In this document: positions 30,256 through 40,666 of the stretch, one piece after another
How positions within the stretch are numbered: the first letter of the stretch is position 1
Layout: every line of letters starts with the position of its first letter
Assembly: GCA_023091665.1 (NCBI GenBank)
Contig: JALJCQ010000027.1
Span: 496,001-560,000 of the forward strand
Length of the DNA: 64,000 nt
Reading direction: 5' to 3'
Origin: Pythium myriotylum
Taxonomy: Eukaryota; Oomycota; Peronosporomycetes; Pythiales; Pythiaceae
The notes under the pieces: generated by a model
The model's input: only the letters and a program-made list of their open reading frames with translations
What the model was told of the DNA's origin: nothing
Database searches by the model: none
Translations under genes and position numbers: made by a program

Positions 30256-31804
30256 ACGCTAGTATCTGGGTCGTCTGGTATGTCCTTGTGAATCTTTATG
30301 TAAGCGCTATAGTTGTTGCAGACAGGCGAGGGGAGATCCATCGCCAAGAGGATGGGGATCGCAACAGAAGTGTGTGTGACTCATGGGATCAACTGTACTG
30401 ACAGTGAGAAGGGCACGAGTGTACACTCAGCCTTCCCTTTCGAGGCTCGCGAATCTTCTTGTGCATACATACAACACATTTGCATGTTTTGTACAGTACG
30501 TGGCTCGGCTTCTCGCTGGGCGTCGACGTGTGTGACGAGAGGGGGATGAAAGCTTGCAGTTGGATGTGCGTGGGACGTTGCGCGGACAGGACGCGGCACC
30601 CGAAGACGTGGAAGAGCCGTGAAGTGGCGTACAGAGGCACTCGAACGCTGCACTGCCGCCTCTACATACTCATCCTGGTTCCAACGTGCACTCTCCATGG
30701 CCACGCTCTCTTCTTCGGGTTAGTAGCCACGGTCAGGTCAGCGTGACAGCAATCAGGGCTTTCTCATGTTGAGGTCCAATGCGTAAACTGTCGAGGTCGG
30801 CAATCATTGCAAAAATTGGATCGATGCCCAATAATTGCATTCTCCTCGCCGCAATAATTGGTTCTCTCGGAGAAACGTTGGAATCCTGGAAGAGAACCAG
30901 TTCCGCAGTCGCCAGCTGATGGTGGTCCCGCAGGTGCGCAAGCCGCAGATTGTTCGGCGCAGACGTCAGCGAGTTGAGCCAGATGCTCCTGACTCAGTCG
31001 ACGCGGGATGACGACGCCAACGGAACAAAGAATTGCGTGCCAACGAAAGCCAAGAAATTGTCCGTGGTCAACATTGCGACACGAGGAAATGGCGTCTTCA
31101 ATTTCCGCACTCCGGAACAAATCTTCATCCTCAGCTCGCTGGCCACTTCGTAGTCAGATCGAAGGTGCACACCAACGTTGGAACCCTGAGATTAGTCATC
31201 CTCCAACGCGTTGCCGCCAACTGTTCTCGCCTGGTTTTGATACAACAGAAGTCGGTAAAACCGGGTGTTCAAGGTCTAATATCCGAGTGGACTGACTTGG
31301 CTGATCTGGCGTTCGGGTGCACCTTTTCCAGCGGGCACATAGCCAGGTCACTGGGCACTGAGAGACGCCAAGTCATTTTGATCGGCGTGGTGGCAGTGAG
31401 CGGCGTGTGGTCGGAGAACTGCTCCCTGGCACAGGCAAGAGGAAGACAAGGCGTTCTCGTGCCACACACACACTGTCCTCTACGAGACGCCAACAGTTCT
31501 CCCGGACGGTTCCCCATCTTTCCGGACGGTGCCAAGTTTCCAACTCTTTTTTTTTTTTTTTTTGTTTTCTTTTTCGCCGAGCTCCGTCGCTTTGTGTCGT
31601 TTGCGGATTTGTACAGAACATCCAGAGACCAGCCAAGAGATGGACATCCGCGGGCAGCGCCAATTGGCCGTGGGAGAGAGAACACGCGCAGAGCCAGGCC
31701 AGCGAGCCCCCACCGTTCCACCGGCCGGCCGTGTTCCTCAGAATCGGTTCTCCGCTCGCCACCGCGGTTCTCCGCTCCGCTCCTCCTCCTCCTCCTCCTC
31801 CTCC
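29917..31804. other. Long intergenic region with simple-sequence tracts
   Basis: Holds AG-rich microsatellites (30041-30052 and 30148-30190), the C36 run at 30220-30255, a T17 run (31547-31563) and a (CTC)n run up to the next start codon (about 31780-31804). Motifs such as GAATCGGTTCTC (31741-31752) resemble half-degenerate AGAAC palindromes. No gene is recognised. Confidence 0.5.
30220..30255. repeat. Homopolymer C36 tract
   Basis: Thirty-six consecutive C on the + strand (G on the other), preceded by CGCCCG. It could form i-motif/G-quadruplex structures. Its exact length is likely unreliable in any assembly. Confidence 0.9.
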
Positions 31805-33256
31805 ATGAAGTTCCGCCTGCCGCCCAACGCCTTCCCGCCGCTCGCGCTCTCGCGCGACGACGCGCGCTGGCTGCGCGACGAGATGAACGCCGTCGTGGCC
31901 GAGACCATGCGCGCCGAGCGCGTCTTCGTGAGCCCGCGCGACGGCCGCGCCGCGTTCCCGGCCGCCGAGTGGAAAGAAGTGCGCGCGCGCGACGCCTTCC
32001 GCGTCTTCAAGCAGCGCAAGCGGCGCGCGCGAGAGAAACCCGCAGCGACGGCGGCCGAGGCGAGCGCCTACTCGGTCGACTCGGTCGAACTGGGCGACAA
32101 CGCGTCGTCCGGACGCCGGGTCTCCACGGCCTCGGGCGCCTGGACCTCGGGATCGAACGAAGACCCGGAGAGCATCGTCGCGGCCATGAAAGACCCGCAG
32201 GTGCCGCTGCTCGTGGCCGCCGGAACGCTCGACGGCACGATGGACGACACGGTCTTCGGCGCGCTCGCCGGCGACGACGTGGCCTGGCGCGTGCGCACGG
32301 CCTACGTCAAGGACAAGTTCGCGGACGCGCGTATTCTCGCCAAGATCGACGGACCGAGTACCGAGGACCCGTTCCGCTCGCTCTGCGTCAAGTGGTTCAC
32401 CAAGGAAGTGCCGGCGCTCGTGGGCTCGTTCATCCAGCGACGCGACTTTCTCATCCTCGAGGCCACAGGCTCGGGCGTCGAGAGCGACGGCACGCGCTTT
32501 GGGTACTACATGCTCCACTCAATCAAGCTCCCGGGTGTGCCTGAGCTCTCGGATCTCAATGTGATCCGCTGCAAGGTCTCACTCTGTTTCATCGCGCGCG
32601 AGCTCTCGCCACGCACGTCGCACCTCTTTGCACGCGGCTTCTCGGACGCGCGTGGCGAGATGATGGAGGCTGTCGCAGTCGCACTCACGGCCGAGAGTAT
32701 CATCGCCGCGACGCTCGCGGCCGAGTGTGCGACTGTCAAGAAACTCACGTGGCTCATGCAGAAGAAGCAGCGCGCGCGGCAGCAGCGGCTCCAGCGCACC
32801 AGCAGCATGGCGCAGCCGACCGAGTGCGAGTCGTGCCACCGCAGTGTCAGGAAGCTCTCGCTCTCCAAGACGCCCCACGCGTGCCAGGCCTGCGGACTGC
32901 TCGTCTGCGCCAAGTGCACAGTCCAGAAACGCATCATCATCGACGTCTCCGGAGACGATGTCGTGGATCGCTCACTTTCGTTCTGCTTCGGCTGTGTCAT
33001 GGAGGCCAAGCGACTCTCGTCCTGGGACGTCGCGACTGACGCGCTCGTGCCTGAGCGACTCCGTCTCCAATCGATGCACAAGCCACCACCCGTCGTACCG
33101 CGCTCGCAATCCATCGGCGTCGAGAACCCGACGCGAACCAGCTCGGTGTACACCGCCACACAGCAGACTTCGACCTTCTCGTCGTCGAATCCTCTCGACG
33201 GCGGCCGACGGACTTCAGTCCGTAGCAAGTCGGTCGGAGGCATCATGCTGTACTGA
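31805..33256 (+). CDS. START plus FYVE-like zinc-finger protein 2
   Basis: 483 residues from ATG 31805 (MKFRLPPNAFPP), matching the start of the paralogue at 28288. Shared blocks include DGTMDDTVFGALAGDD, FVKWFTKE-type sequence, DFLILEATGSG and RGFSDARGEMMEAVAV. The zinc finger (about 341-400) again has four C-x2-C pairs (CESC, CQAC, CAKC, CFGC) and again lacks R-[RK]-H-H-C-R (PHACQACG instead). GC content and GC-ending codons are markedly higher than in copy 1, especially in the first half. Tandem orientation suggests duplication. Converges on the JmjC gene with 77 bases between stops. Confidence 0.78.
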   Translation: MKFRLPPNAFPPLALSRDDARWLRDEMNAVVAETMRAERVFVSPRDGRAAFPAAEWKEVRARDAFRVFKQRKRRAREKPAATAAEASAYSVDSVELGDNASSGRRVSTASGAWTSGSNEDPESIVAAMKDPQVPLLVAAGTLDGTMDDTVFGALAGDDVAWRVRTAYVKDKFADARILAKIDGPSTEDPFRSLCVKWFTKEVPALVGSFIQRRDFLILEATGSGVESDGTRFGYYMLHSIKLPGVPELSDLNVIRCKVSLCFIARELSPRTSHLFARGFSDARGEMMEAVAVALTAESIIAATLAAECATVKKLTWLMQKKQRARQQRLQRTSSMAQPTECESCHRSVRKLSLSKTPHACQACGLLVCAKCTVQKRIIIDVSGDDVVDRSLSFCFGCVMEAKRLSSWDVATDALVPERLRLQSMHKPPPVVPRSQSIGVENPTRTSSVYTATQQTSTFSSSNPLDGGRRTSVRSKSVGGIMLY

Positions 33257-33333
33257 ACAACCTCCGCTCCCAAAGAGTTCTAAGGTATTAGTGTGTCGTG
33301 CTCCTCGTTGTAAGTCCAACACCCCCGATAATC

Positions 33334-34423
33334 CTAGTCATTATTCCCCGTCACGAGGCCGTGGACAAAGTTGTAGTAGACGTACTTGCAGTCGAACTCC
33401 ATGTCATGCCAGTAGTTAACTGAGACCGTCGGACAGAGCTGCGTGGCGCGGTGGTACCACATAGCAGGTAGATAGAGCACCTCGCCTTCCTCCACGACGA
33501 CCTCCAGAGGCTGGAGAAGCTGTGCGAGTGGGAATTTGTCGCCGTCGATGTTGAGTGGATCCACTTGAATCCACGGCGTGTCGCCAGTTTCGGGTGACGC
33601 GACGAGGCGCCAGGCACGGTGTTGTGGGTACTTGGCGTGGAACTTGGCGGTCGCGTCAACGTCGAAGGGCTCGTCACTGGCCATCGAAGCCTCGTGGCGG
33701 TAGCGCAGGGAACGGAACTCACGCTCGTAGAGACATGCGATGTCGGCCGGCGGCAGCAGCGTGAAGTGCTTACGGCCCTGCACGACGCAGTACATGTTCT
33801 ACAGAGAGACAACACGTGAATTCTCAGTTCGTGTCACGTCCGTGATGACACGGGGATCGTACCTCGTAGTGGTCCTTGTGCATGGTGGAGACCGCGCGTT
33901 CGTCGCCGATCCAGATATTGACAGCCTCGGGTTCGTTACCGAAGGCCTCCTTTGCGAGCGGCAGACACGGCGGCACTTCCTCGTAAAGCTCCGGGAACTC
34001 TCCTCGTAGACTGTCGTTCTGGTGCGAGAGGTAGGGCACGCCGTCGAGACTCTCGCGGTCACCGAAGACGCGGAAGAACTCGCGCAGCGGCAGCTCGCGT
34101 TCCTCGGGCATCACAAAGACCTGCTCGTTCTCGTCGAGCGAGAGCACGGCGTCGCCAAAGCCGAACGGCGTCACATCCACGGTCACCGTGGCCTGCTCAC
34201 CGACCTTGGAGACGAGGTACTCGGGGTCTCGCCAGCGCTCGCGCACTCGGCGCCACTGGGGACTTTCCATGGCATTGGCGAGCACGACGGGCACGCTTCT
34301 GGCCACGAAACGGCGGTAAAAGTCGAGTGGAGAGATGCTGAGAGCGTCCACGCGTGCGACGGCGCCCAGCGGCGCCCAGAAGTCGCCCACGTCCTCGCGT
34401 AGCCGCCGGATCGCTGCCTCCAT
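33334..34423 (-). CDS. JMJD7: JMJD7-like JmjC-domain dioxygenase, two exons
   Basis: Exons 34423-33863 and 33798-33334 joined across a 64-nt GT-AG intron give 341 residues. The JmjC core is clear: MHKDHYE at the exon junction supplies the Fe(II) ligands H and D, NMYCVVQGRKHFTLLPP follows, and MWYHRATQ carries the distal His. JMJD7 relatives are 2-oxoglutarate/Fe(II)-dependent hydroxylases (human JMJD7 hydroxylates Lys in TRAF-family GTPases DRG1/2); protease activity has also been claimed. The start at 34423 (MEAAIRR) is the first ATG. The two-residue match of NIWIGDERAVSTMHKDH to the family supports JMJD7 over other small JmjC types. Confidence 0.85.
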
Positions 34424-35191
34424 GTTCGACGGTCTCACTTATCAAGTGGTGGAGACAAGCGACATATGCGATTTCGACCAATGAGATCACATGGGAAGGC
34501 AAAGTCGAGGCTTCCACTTGGGGACTTCGTCCTTAGATGCTCTTCCTCGACCTGAATGATAACAGAAAGTGGAAGCCGCTTGTCTTCCTCGTTTTGGACA
34601 TGTTTCCGGCGGTTTGGAGCCATGGAAGAACTGGAGAACGTGGCGAAAGTCCACCAGGTCAAGTCAGGAACGTTACGTGCAATTATTTCTCTCCTTCCTG
34701 TGGTCGTAGATGCGTCTAGGCTGAGTTCACTCACCAAGGTTTGGTGTTCAAGACCAAGAGTTCTATCGCAATTTCGTGAAGAAGATCGTCCGGAAAGTGG
34801 GATTTCTTGTGCTTGACGATCTCGATCGGCGCGAAACAAAGGCTGAGGACCTGTACAATATGTTGTTGCTGGTGGAATAGACGGTCATGATTTGTCGTGG
34901 TCGGTGGTCTTGGCCCAACTAGAGGACTGCATAATCCAATAGTGAGACTTCCGCATCGAGGTTGTCCTCTTAGGATCAGTTGGTTTCGAGGAACAGCAAG
35001 TCAATGTGGCTTTTGAGGCTTGGAGCTTTCTCATCGACCGATGACAACGTTTGTAAAAGGTCACGAGCTAAATCGATGAAGACAGATAGGAGTGAAGACT
35101 TTGTCGAATCGTCTGCGTTCTCGACAGCAACGAGACCGCATGCGAGTATCCGTCCTCCTCACTTTGCCATTTGCAAGATTCACATCGCACC
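34424..35191. other. Intergenic region upstream of AA17 gene 1
   Basis: No supported gene. CTCACTTTGCCATTTGCAAG near 35158-35177 could hold the start region of the LPMO transcript. Confidence 0.35.
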
Positions 35192-36148
35192 ATGAAGCCT
35201 GCCCACACTCTCCTCGCTGCTGCTGCGCTCGCATTCGCCGCCGAAACTAGTGCCCACAGCCACATGGCTATACCCAAGAGCCGCACTCGGGAATCGTTCC
35301 CGGATCCTCAGGACAAGTTTGCCTGCGACTCGGACTCGCCGCGAGTGCCGCTACCTTACGCTCCAGGAGACGAGCTCGAAGTCGTGTGGCCACGTAACAA
35401 CCACTTCGCTGGCTTCGTGCGATACTCGATCGTGCCCAAGGACGCCGTGTCCAAGAAGGCGTTCGACGCCAACGCCTTCCACTACACGTGCATGGAAAGC
35501 CAGTGCTCGCTCAAGCAGTGCAAGGAGAAGTTTTGCTTCGACGACCCGGGCTCTGTCGACGGTGACATCACATGTCGCGCGAAGATCAAGCTGCCGGACT
35601 ACCTCGAAAAGGGAGAGTACGTGCTCCAATGGCTTTGGCACTCGGCTGGCTCAAGTGCGGGCCACATCGGCTGGGGCCCCGGCAACTTCAAGTCGTGCGT
35701 CGACATCGAATTGACATCGTCCGGCACAGGCAAGAAGCCAAAGTGCCCGACGTTTGCCGGAGGAGATCGCGTCACGGGCATGGACAAGAACTTGACAGAC
35801 GCGCAACGCACGAGTCAGTGCTTTTACTTTGGAGAGAATGGCATCGCCAAGGAGCTGATCCAGTACGACGATAGTGAACGCTTCAAGGGCTACAAATATG
35901 GCATCCCGAAGGAAATCGAAGACTGCGGTGGGGCAGCGAGTGCTCCTTCTATCAAAGGCAACTCAACTGACTCTTCCGAAATGAATACTCCAACCCCACC
36001 GAACACGACCAAAGTTCCACCCCACAAGAAGGAGGGAAGCGAGCACGATGACAAAGCTAGCGACGAAAAGAAGGGCAGTGATAACGGCAAGGATGATGGA
36101 GACGCACCTGGGACCGTTACACCACTCAAGGGGGACGACGAGTATTAA
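35192..36148 (+). CDS. AA17-type lytic polysaccharide monooxygenase 1
   Basis: 318 residues. Signal peptide MKPAHTLLAAAALAFAAETSA is cut before HSHMAIPKS, so the mature protein begins with His, the invariant first copper ligand of LPMOs. The domain (about 22-245) carries many Cys in the oomycete AA17 pattern (CDSDS, YTCMESQCSLKQCKEKFC, CRAKIKLPDYLEKGEYVLQWLWH, CPTF, SQCFYF). The His in LQWLWH is a candidate second copper ligand. AA17 is an oomycete-specific family shown in Phytophthora to cleave pectin oxidatively. The acidic, Ser/Pro/Thr/Lys-rich C-terminal tail looks disordered. Tandem with a second copy 831 bases downstream; physically near the GH6 island. Confidence 0.88.
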   Translation: MKPAHTLLAAAALAFAAETSAHSHMAIPKSRTRESFPDPQDKFACDSDSPRVPLPYAPGDELEVVWPRNNHFAGFVRYSIVPKDAVSKKAFDANAFHYTCMESQCSLKQCKEKFCFDDPGSVDGDITCRAKIKLPDYLEKGEYVLQWLWHSAGSSAGHIGWGPGNFKSCVDIELTSSGTGKKPKCPTFAGGDRVTGMDKNLTDAQRTSQCFYFGENGIAKELIQYDDSERFKGYKYGIPKEIEDCGGAASAPSIKGNSTDSSEMNTPTPPNTTKVPPHKKEGSEHDDKASDEKKGSDNGKDDGDAPGTVTPLKGDDEY

Positions 36149-36979
36149 TCCCAACACTTTGGGTGTTGCCTCCACGCAGCTCTTTTGAGTTCATCAGTCC
36201 AGCTCATCGACAATCTTCACGATTAGTTCGAGTTTCTGTCAGTCGCGTTTTTTTTTTTCTTTCTATATCATGCTAGAGACATCGACGTAAGACAATTCGT
36301 GTGGCTCTTCTTCTCGTGATTGTGGAAAATTTGCTGCCATGTTACTAGCCGAACTCATGGCGCGGTGGATCTGATCCGTTCAGGAAAGCCGGCGGATATG
36401 TGCGGCTGCTCGTGGAGCTCAACCATGGAAAGACCTTGGTCTCCTTTGCTGTGCTGGTCGATCGCTGACGACTCGTTGAAGTGCGTCGCGAGACCTTTAC
36501 TCACGAGGCATCTCTGCTAAACGCCATCCACAGGAGACCGTCAGCATATGCTGCAGATGCCACGTTGGACGAGCACGCGTGTTAGCTCGAGACCATGTTG
36601 TGACAAGAGAAAGCGTGCCGTTCATCATGAGCCACGTGACGCGACCGTTCCGCCACGACAACTGATCTCACCGGATGAACTGCATATATAAGTTTTACAC
36701 AGTCAAGGATTTCAAATCTGCAAGGATGTTGCATCAACTCATGAGCATCCGTAGATGCGTTACCGGAGTTTCTGCTGAACTCCTCCTTCCGAGGACACAA
36801 CTCACAGGGTGGGACCCAGCTGATCCGACCGATCAGCTACTAAGGAAGTTGGATACAGTTCATGAATCGGTCTCGCTAATGGACCCAGTGCTAGTCTGGA
36901 CTTGCTTTAGTAGAATCTCCCTCCTCCTCGAGTTGGCATTATTGGATTCACCACCTCCCACAACATCCTCCACACCTCC
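36149..36979. other. Intergenic region between the two AA17 genes
   Basis: Includes a T-rich run at about 36248-36262. No gene is recognised; it should contain the promoter of the second LPMO. Confidence 0.4.
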
Positions 36980-38002
36980 ATGAAGTCAGCTCTCGTGCTC
37001 GCTGCGATCGGCCTTCTCGCTGGCCACGCCGCTGGCCATGGACACATGACGCAGCCCAAGGGCCGCACGAGTCAGTCCTTCGGCGACCCACAAGACAAGA
37101 ACGCGTGCGACTCGGATCGCCCAGGCACAGTCACGAGCTTCAAGTCAGGCGAGGAGATCGAAGTAGTCTGGACGCGAAACAACCACATCGGCGGCTTCAT
37201 CCGGTACTCGATCGCGCCCAAGAACCAAGTCTCGAAGGCCGCTTTCGACGCCAATGCCTTCTTCTACACGTGCCGCGAGAGCGACTGCTCGCTTAAGCAG
37301 TGCAAGGACAAGTACTGCGGTGATGACGCCGGCTCCAAGGACAACTCGATCAAGTGCAAGGCCAAGATCAAGCTCCCGGACTACCTTGAAAAGGGTGATT
37401 ACGTGCTCCAGTGGACGTGGCACGCTGCCGGTTCGAGCTATGGGAACATTGGCTGGAGCACGAGCAACTTCAAGACGTGTGCCGACATCCGACTCACGAC
37501 CTCGGGCACGGGCAAGAAGCCGACGTGTCCGACGTTTGTTGGTGGCGACCGCGTGACTTTTATGGAAAAGAACATGCCCGACGCGCAGCGCACGAGCCAG
37601 TGCTTCTACTTCGACGACAACGGACTTGGCAAGAACATTGTCAAGTACAGCGACAGCGAAGGCTACAAGCGCTACATGTTTGGCGTGCCGAAGGAAGTGC
37701 AGAAGTGCGGGGGCGGCGCGTCTTCGCCAGGAGCTCAGAACGCCACGACGCCAGCCCAGACACAAAAGCCAGCGACGCGACCGGCCAAGACGCCCGTGCC
37801 GAGCACTTCAGCGCCGAGTGAGGGCGATAACGACGATGGCAATGGTGACGAGGGCAACGATGGCAAGGACACGAATGACGACGAGGGGCCGCAGAAGGAC
37901 AATGACAACGAGCAGCCAGCTACGGTGGCGCCATGGAAGCAGGAAGGTGGGCGTTGGCACAAGGGCAAGAAGCGCCAGGGCAACGACGCCACGCAGTGGT
38001 AG
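36980..38002 (+). CDS. AA17-type lytic polysaccharide monooxygenase 2
   Basis: 340 residues. MKSALVLAAIGLLAGHAAG is the signal peptide and the mature protein begins HGHMTQPKG, again with the N-terminal copper His. The conserved blocks run parallel to copy 1: FGDPQDKNACDSD, VVWTRNNHIGGFIRYSIAPK, FYTCRESDCSLKQCKDKYC, KIKLPDYLEKGDYVLQWTWH, CPTFVGGDR, SQCFYFDDNGLGK. The tail is Thr/Pro-rich, then strongly acidic Asp/Asn/Gly repeats, ending WHKGKKRQGNDATQW. Predicted role is secreted oxidative cleavage of plant polysaccharide, likely pectin; substrate is inferred from the family. Confidence 0.9.
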   Translation: MKSALVLAAIGLLAGHAAGHGHMTQPKGRTSQSFGDPQDKNACDSDRPGTVTSFKSGEEIEVVWTRNNHIGGFIRYSIAPKNQVSKAAFDANAFFYTCRESDCSLKQCKDKYCGDDAGSKDNSIKCKAKIKLPDYLEKGDYVLQWTWHAAGSSYGNIGWSTSNFKTCADIRLTTSGTGKKPTCPTFVGGDRVTFMEKNMPDAQRTSQCFYFDDNGLGKNIVKYSDSEGYKRYMFGVPKEVQKCGGGASSPGAQNATTPAQTQKPATRPAKTPVPSTSAPSEGDNDDGNGDEGNDGKDTNDDEGPQKDNDNEQPATVAPWKQEGGRWHKGKKRQGNDATQW

Positions 38003-38731
38003 TAGAAAGTAGTAATACTCCCCACCACCGGAACCACGTTGAAGTATCAAGTCGTGTACCCAAGTCGTCTACTACCTAAGCCAGGCTAATTTTGAGATAT
38101 CTTTTTTCAGTGTATTCTGTGCTGGTGTTGGACGGATGCCAGCTCGGTCGAATGGCGGGTTCTGATTGGTCCTCCGTGATTCTTCAGTTAGACCAATGAG
38201 ATCTCTGCCTCTTGGTGTCCTGGAACCGATTCCTGGGAGATGGAGAACCGTTCTCGGCTCCATTGGCGCGTCAACGGCTTCGGCGCCAGAGTCAGGCTGC
38301 GCCTGGTCATCGAACGTTAGACCGGCTCGTTGGAGAACGGTTCCGAGACTAAACCCGGCGGGGCTTGGAGTGGTTCCACGAGGCCGCTCTGACCTGTCCC
38401 GGCGTTGAGTCACCGTCGCAGGTGCCAGCACGAGCCAATGGCGCGATCTGATTGGGCCACACCGGTTCCACGACGATCCAGTCACAGCCCACGACGCTCG
38501 ACACGAAGAAAGGCAAGGGCCCCAGCGGCAGAACAGTTCCCTTCCGACGCAAACCCAGGCTCTTCCAGACCGCTGCGAGTGTTCTCGTGATCGAGCTGCA
38601 GCAGTGCGACTACCGGTAACAGAGAAAGAGTTATTCCCGCGGTGGATGTTCTACCACCAGAACCCCTCAAGGAAAAGCGAGAACATTTTTGGATTTCCTC
38701 CCATCATACGACCCCGCCCACCCCCACCATC
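38003..38731. promoter_or_regulatory. Promoter region of Cys/His-repeat gene A with CCAAT and AGAAC-palindrome motifs
   Basis: CCAAT pentamers (either strand) at 38165, 38193, 38262, 38435 and 38451. GAGAACCGTTCTC lies at 38243-38255 and GAGAACGGTTCC at 38333-38344. TTAGACC occurs at 38188-38194 and 38317-38323. Similar elements occur upstream of the other members of this family. Confidence 0.5.
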
Positions 38732-39406
38732 ATGGCCGGCAAGACCTCGCTTGACTTCATCCTGAATCCGTCCGAGCCGCCTGTGGCGGCTCTGTTGGAT
38801 CTCCACCGGGCCGCGCAGAGTTTTGTTCCACGACCACTGGCTCCTGCGGACGAGAACCAGAACCGATTCGTGCCGATCCGGCCCAAGCTTGTTCTGCTGC
38901 CGTCCCCGGGCGTGTCCACGGACGGCGAGTCCAATGACGATGAGGGAGAGGACGACGACGACGAGGAAGACTTTGTCGAGGCGACGCCCGCCAAGCCCAA
39001 GCGCCGCAAGGCCTCCAAGAAGAAGACGCGGCTCTGCAAGGAGCCCGGCTGCACGAGTCTGGCCGTGTCGCGCCGCAGCTGCGTGCGCCACGGCGGCGGC
39101 TCGCGCTGCGTCGTCGAGGGCTGCCAGAACGGCGCCAAGCTGCGCAACCGCTGCTTCCAGCACGGCGGCTCGACCGTCTGCCTCGCCGACGGCTGCGACA
39201 GCAAGGCCAAGCGCTACGGCTACTGCTGGTGCCACGGCGGCGGCCGCATCTGCAGCGCCGAGAGCTGCAACAAGGTCGCGGCGCAGGGAGGGTTGTGCTG
39301 GGCCCACGGCGGCGGCAACCGCTGCAAGCTCGAGGGATGCACCAAGCGCAGCTACCAGAAACACGGCTACTACTGCAAGCGCCACGCGATGTACCACACG
39401 CCGTGA
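38732..39406 (+). CDS. WRKY19-like Cys/His-repeat protein A
   Basis: 224 residues, intronless, from ATG 38732. The N-terminus has SLDFILNPSEPP, a motif shared by all five family members here. An acidic run (EGEDDDDEEDF) and a basic patch (KPKRRKASKKKTRLC) precede five tandem units of the form C-x4-C-x9/10-C-x2-H-G-G (CKEPGC...CVRHGGG through CKLEGC...CKRH). These units resemble the repeated Cys/His segments of plant WRKY19-like proteins, but no WRKYGQK core is present. Zinc binding and a nuclear regulatory role are plausible from the metal-ligand spacing and basic patch, but unproven. Confidence 0.8.
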   Translation: MAGKTSLDFILNPSEPPVAALLDLHRAAQSFVPRPLAPADENQNRFVPIRPKLVLLPSPGVSTDGESNDDEGEDDDDEEDFVEATPAKPKRRKASKKKTRLCKEPGCTSLAVSRRSCVRHGGGSRCVVEGCQNGAKLRNRCFQHGGSTVCLADGCDSKAKRYGYCWCHGGGRICSAESCNKVAAQGGLCWAHGGGNRCKLEGCTKRSYQKHGYYCKRHAMYHTP

Positions 39407-39818
39407 CGAGACCTCGAGAGAGAAGAGGAAGAGAGAAGATGCCTCGAGCGAGAGACGCCTTGGAGAGAGTGCAAGGCGCCGGGAAGCGGCCGTATTACGG
39501 CGTCCGCTTCGGTCGACGACGGAGATGGAGAGCTCACGTGTCGTCTCGGCTTCGTCTCGACGCATCGTCAGTAGTGTTATCAGTAGGAGATGGGAATTGG
39601 CGAGGTTGTAGGCGAAGAAAAAATAATCCACTTATTTATTGCCCTTCCATTAATTGAATTGCATTGTGGACAAGAACAATGACGCTTGAGCCATACCGAC
39701 AGTTGATTCGTCCGTGGCGATGGCCAATTATAATTTGACGTAGTAAAGTATAATCTCTCGCAGGCCCCACGCCGTGGCCGCTTGGTCTCAGTTATCCATT
39801 TCAAGGCGCAGCTTCGAC
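39407..39818. other. Short intergenic region between family members A and B
   Basis: AT-rich around 39600-39750 with one CCAAT (39724). No gene is seen. Confidence 0.4.
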
Positions 39819-40666
39819 ATGGCGAGCAAGAGCCGTTTGCAGTTCATCCTGAACCCGGAGCCGCCGTCGCCTGAGCAAGAGTCGGGCCAGTCGCAGCTCT
39901 GGCACAAGCTCACGTCGCCGGTCTCGCGACGAGCCCCACCGGCCTGGCGAGCGAGCGTGGCGCCCATCGTGTGGCAGGCGGCGACGCCGGCAGCGAGTCG
40001 GCCGTCGTCCGTGCTCGTGGCGCTCGTGAGGAAGAAGCGCGCCAAGAAAAAGACCCACAAGAGCCCACGCAAGCGCTGCAGCGAGCCCGACTGCACGAGC
40101 CGCGCCGTGTCGCGAGGCCGATGCGTTCGCCACGGCGTACGTTCTTTTGCTTCTCGGTGTTCTTTGACGCATCGGCTCTGACGTGACGTGAACGTGGGAA
40201 CGGGTGTAGGGCGGCTCGCGGTGCACGTTCCCAGAGTGCACAAATGGCGCCAAGATCCAGGCGAGGTGTTTCCAGCACGGTAGGGCATGCGGCAAAATTC
40301 TAAGACTAGTGTGGTCTCTGACGTGTGATCTACTGCACAGGCGGCTCGACGGCATGTATGGAGGACGGCTGCACGAGCAAGGCCAAGCGGTACGGCTACT
40401 GCTGGGCCCATGGCGGTGGAAGGATATGTAGCGAGCGAGGATGCACCAAGGTCGCAGCACCGGGTGGGTTGTGCTGGGCCCACGGAGGAGGCAACCGCTG
40501 TCGTGCCCCTGGATGCTCCACACGGTCCTACCAAATGTACTCGTACTACTGCAAGAGCCACGCGTCGCGAGCAGCACCGACTGACGCTCGAGACGCCTCG
40601 TGCAGCAGCGACAGCGAGGGCGGAGATGAGACCATGGAAGAGAAGGTTGAAGGGACCAGTGATTGA
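39819..40666 (+). CDS. WRKY19-like Cys/His-repeat protein B, three exons
   Basis: Exons 39819-40136, 40210-40279 and 40341-40666 joined through 73- and 61-nt GT-AG introns give 237 residues. MASKSRLQFILNPEPPSP holds the shared N-terminal motif; RKKRAKKKTHKSPRKRC is the basic patch. Joining the exons restores five repeats in register: CSEPDC, CTFPEC, CMEDGC, CSERGC, CRAPGC, each followed by C-x2-H. The first intron falls exactly between H-G and G-G-S after the first repeat, the second after the H-G of repeat two. The C-terminus is acidic and Ser-rich (SSDSEGGDETMEEK). A nuclear zinc protein is inferred. Confidence 0.82.
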
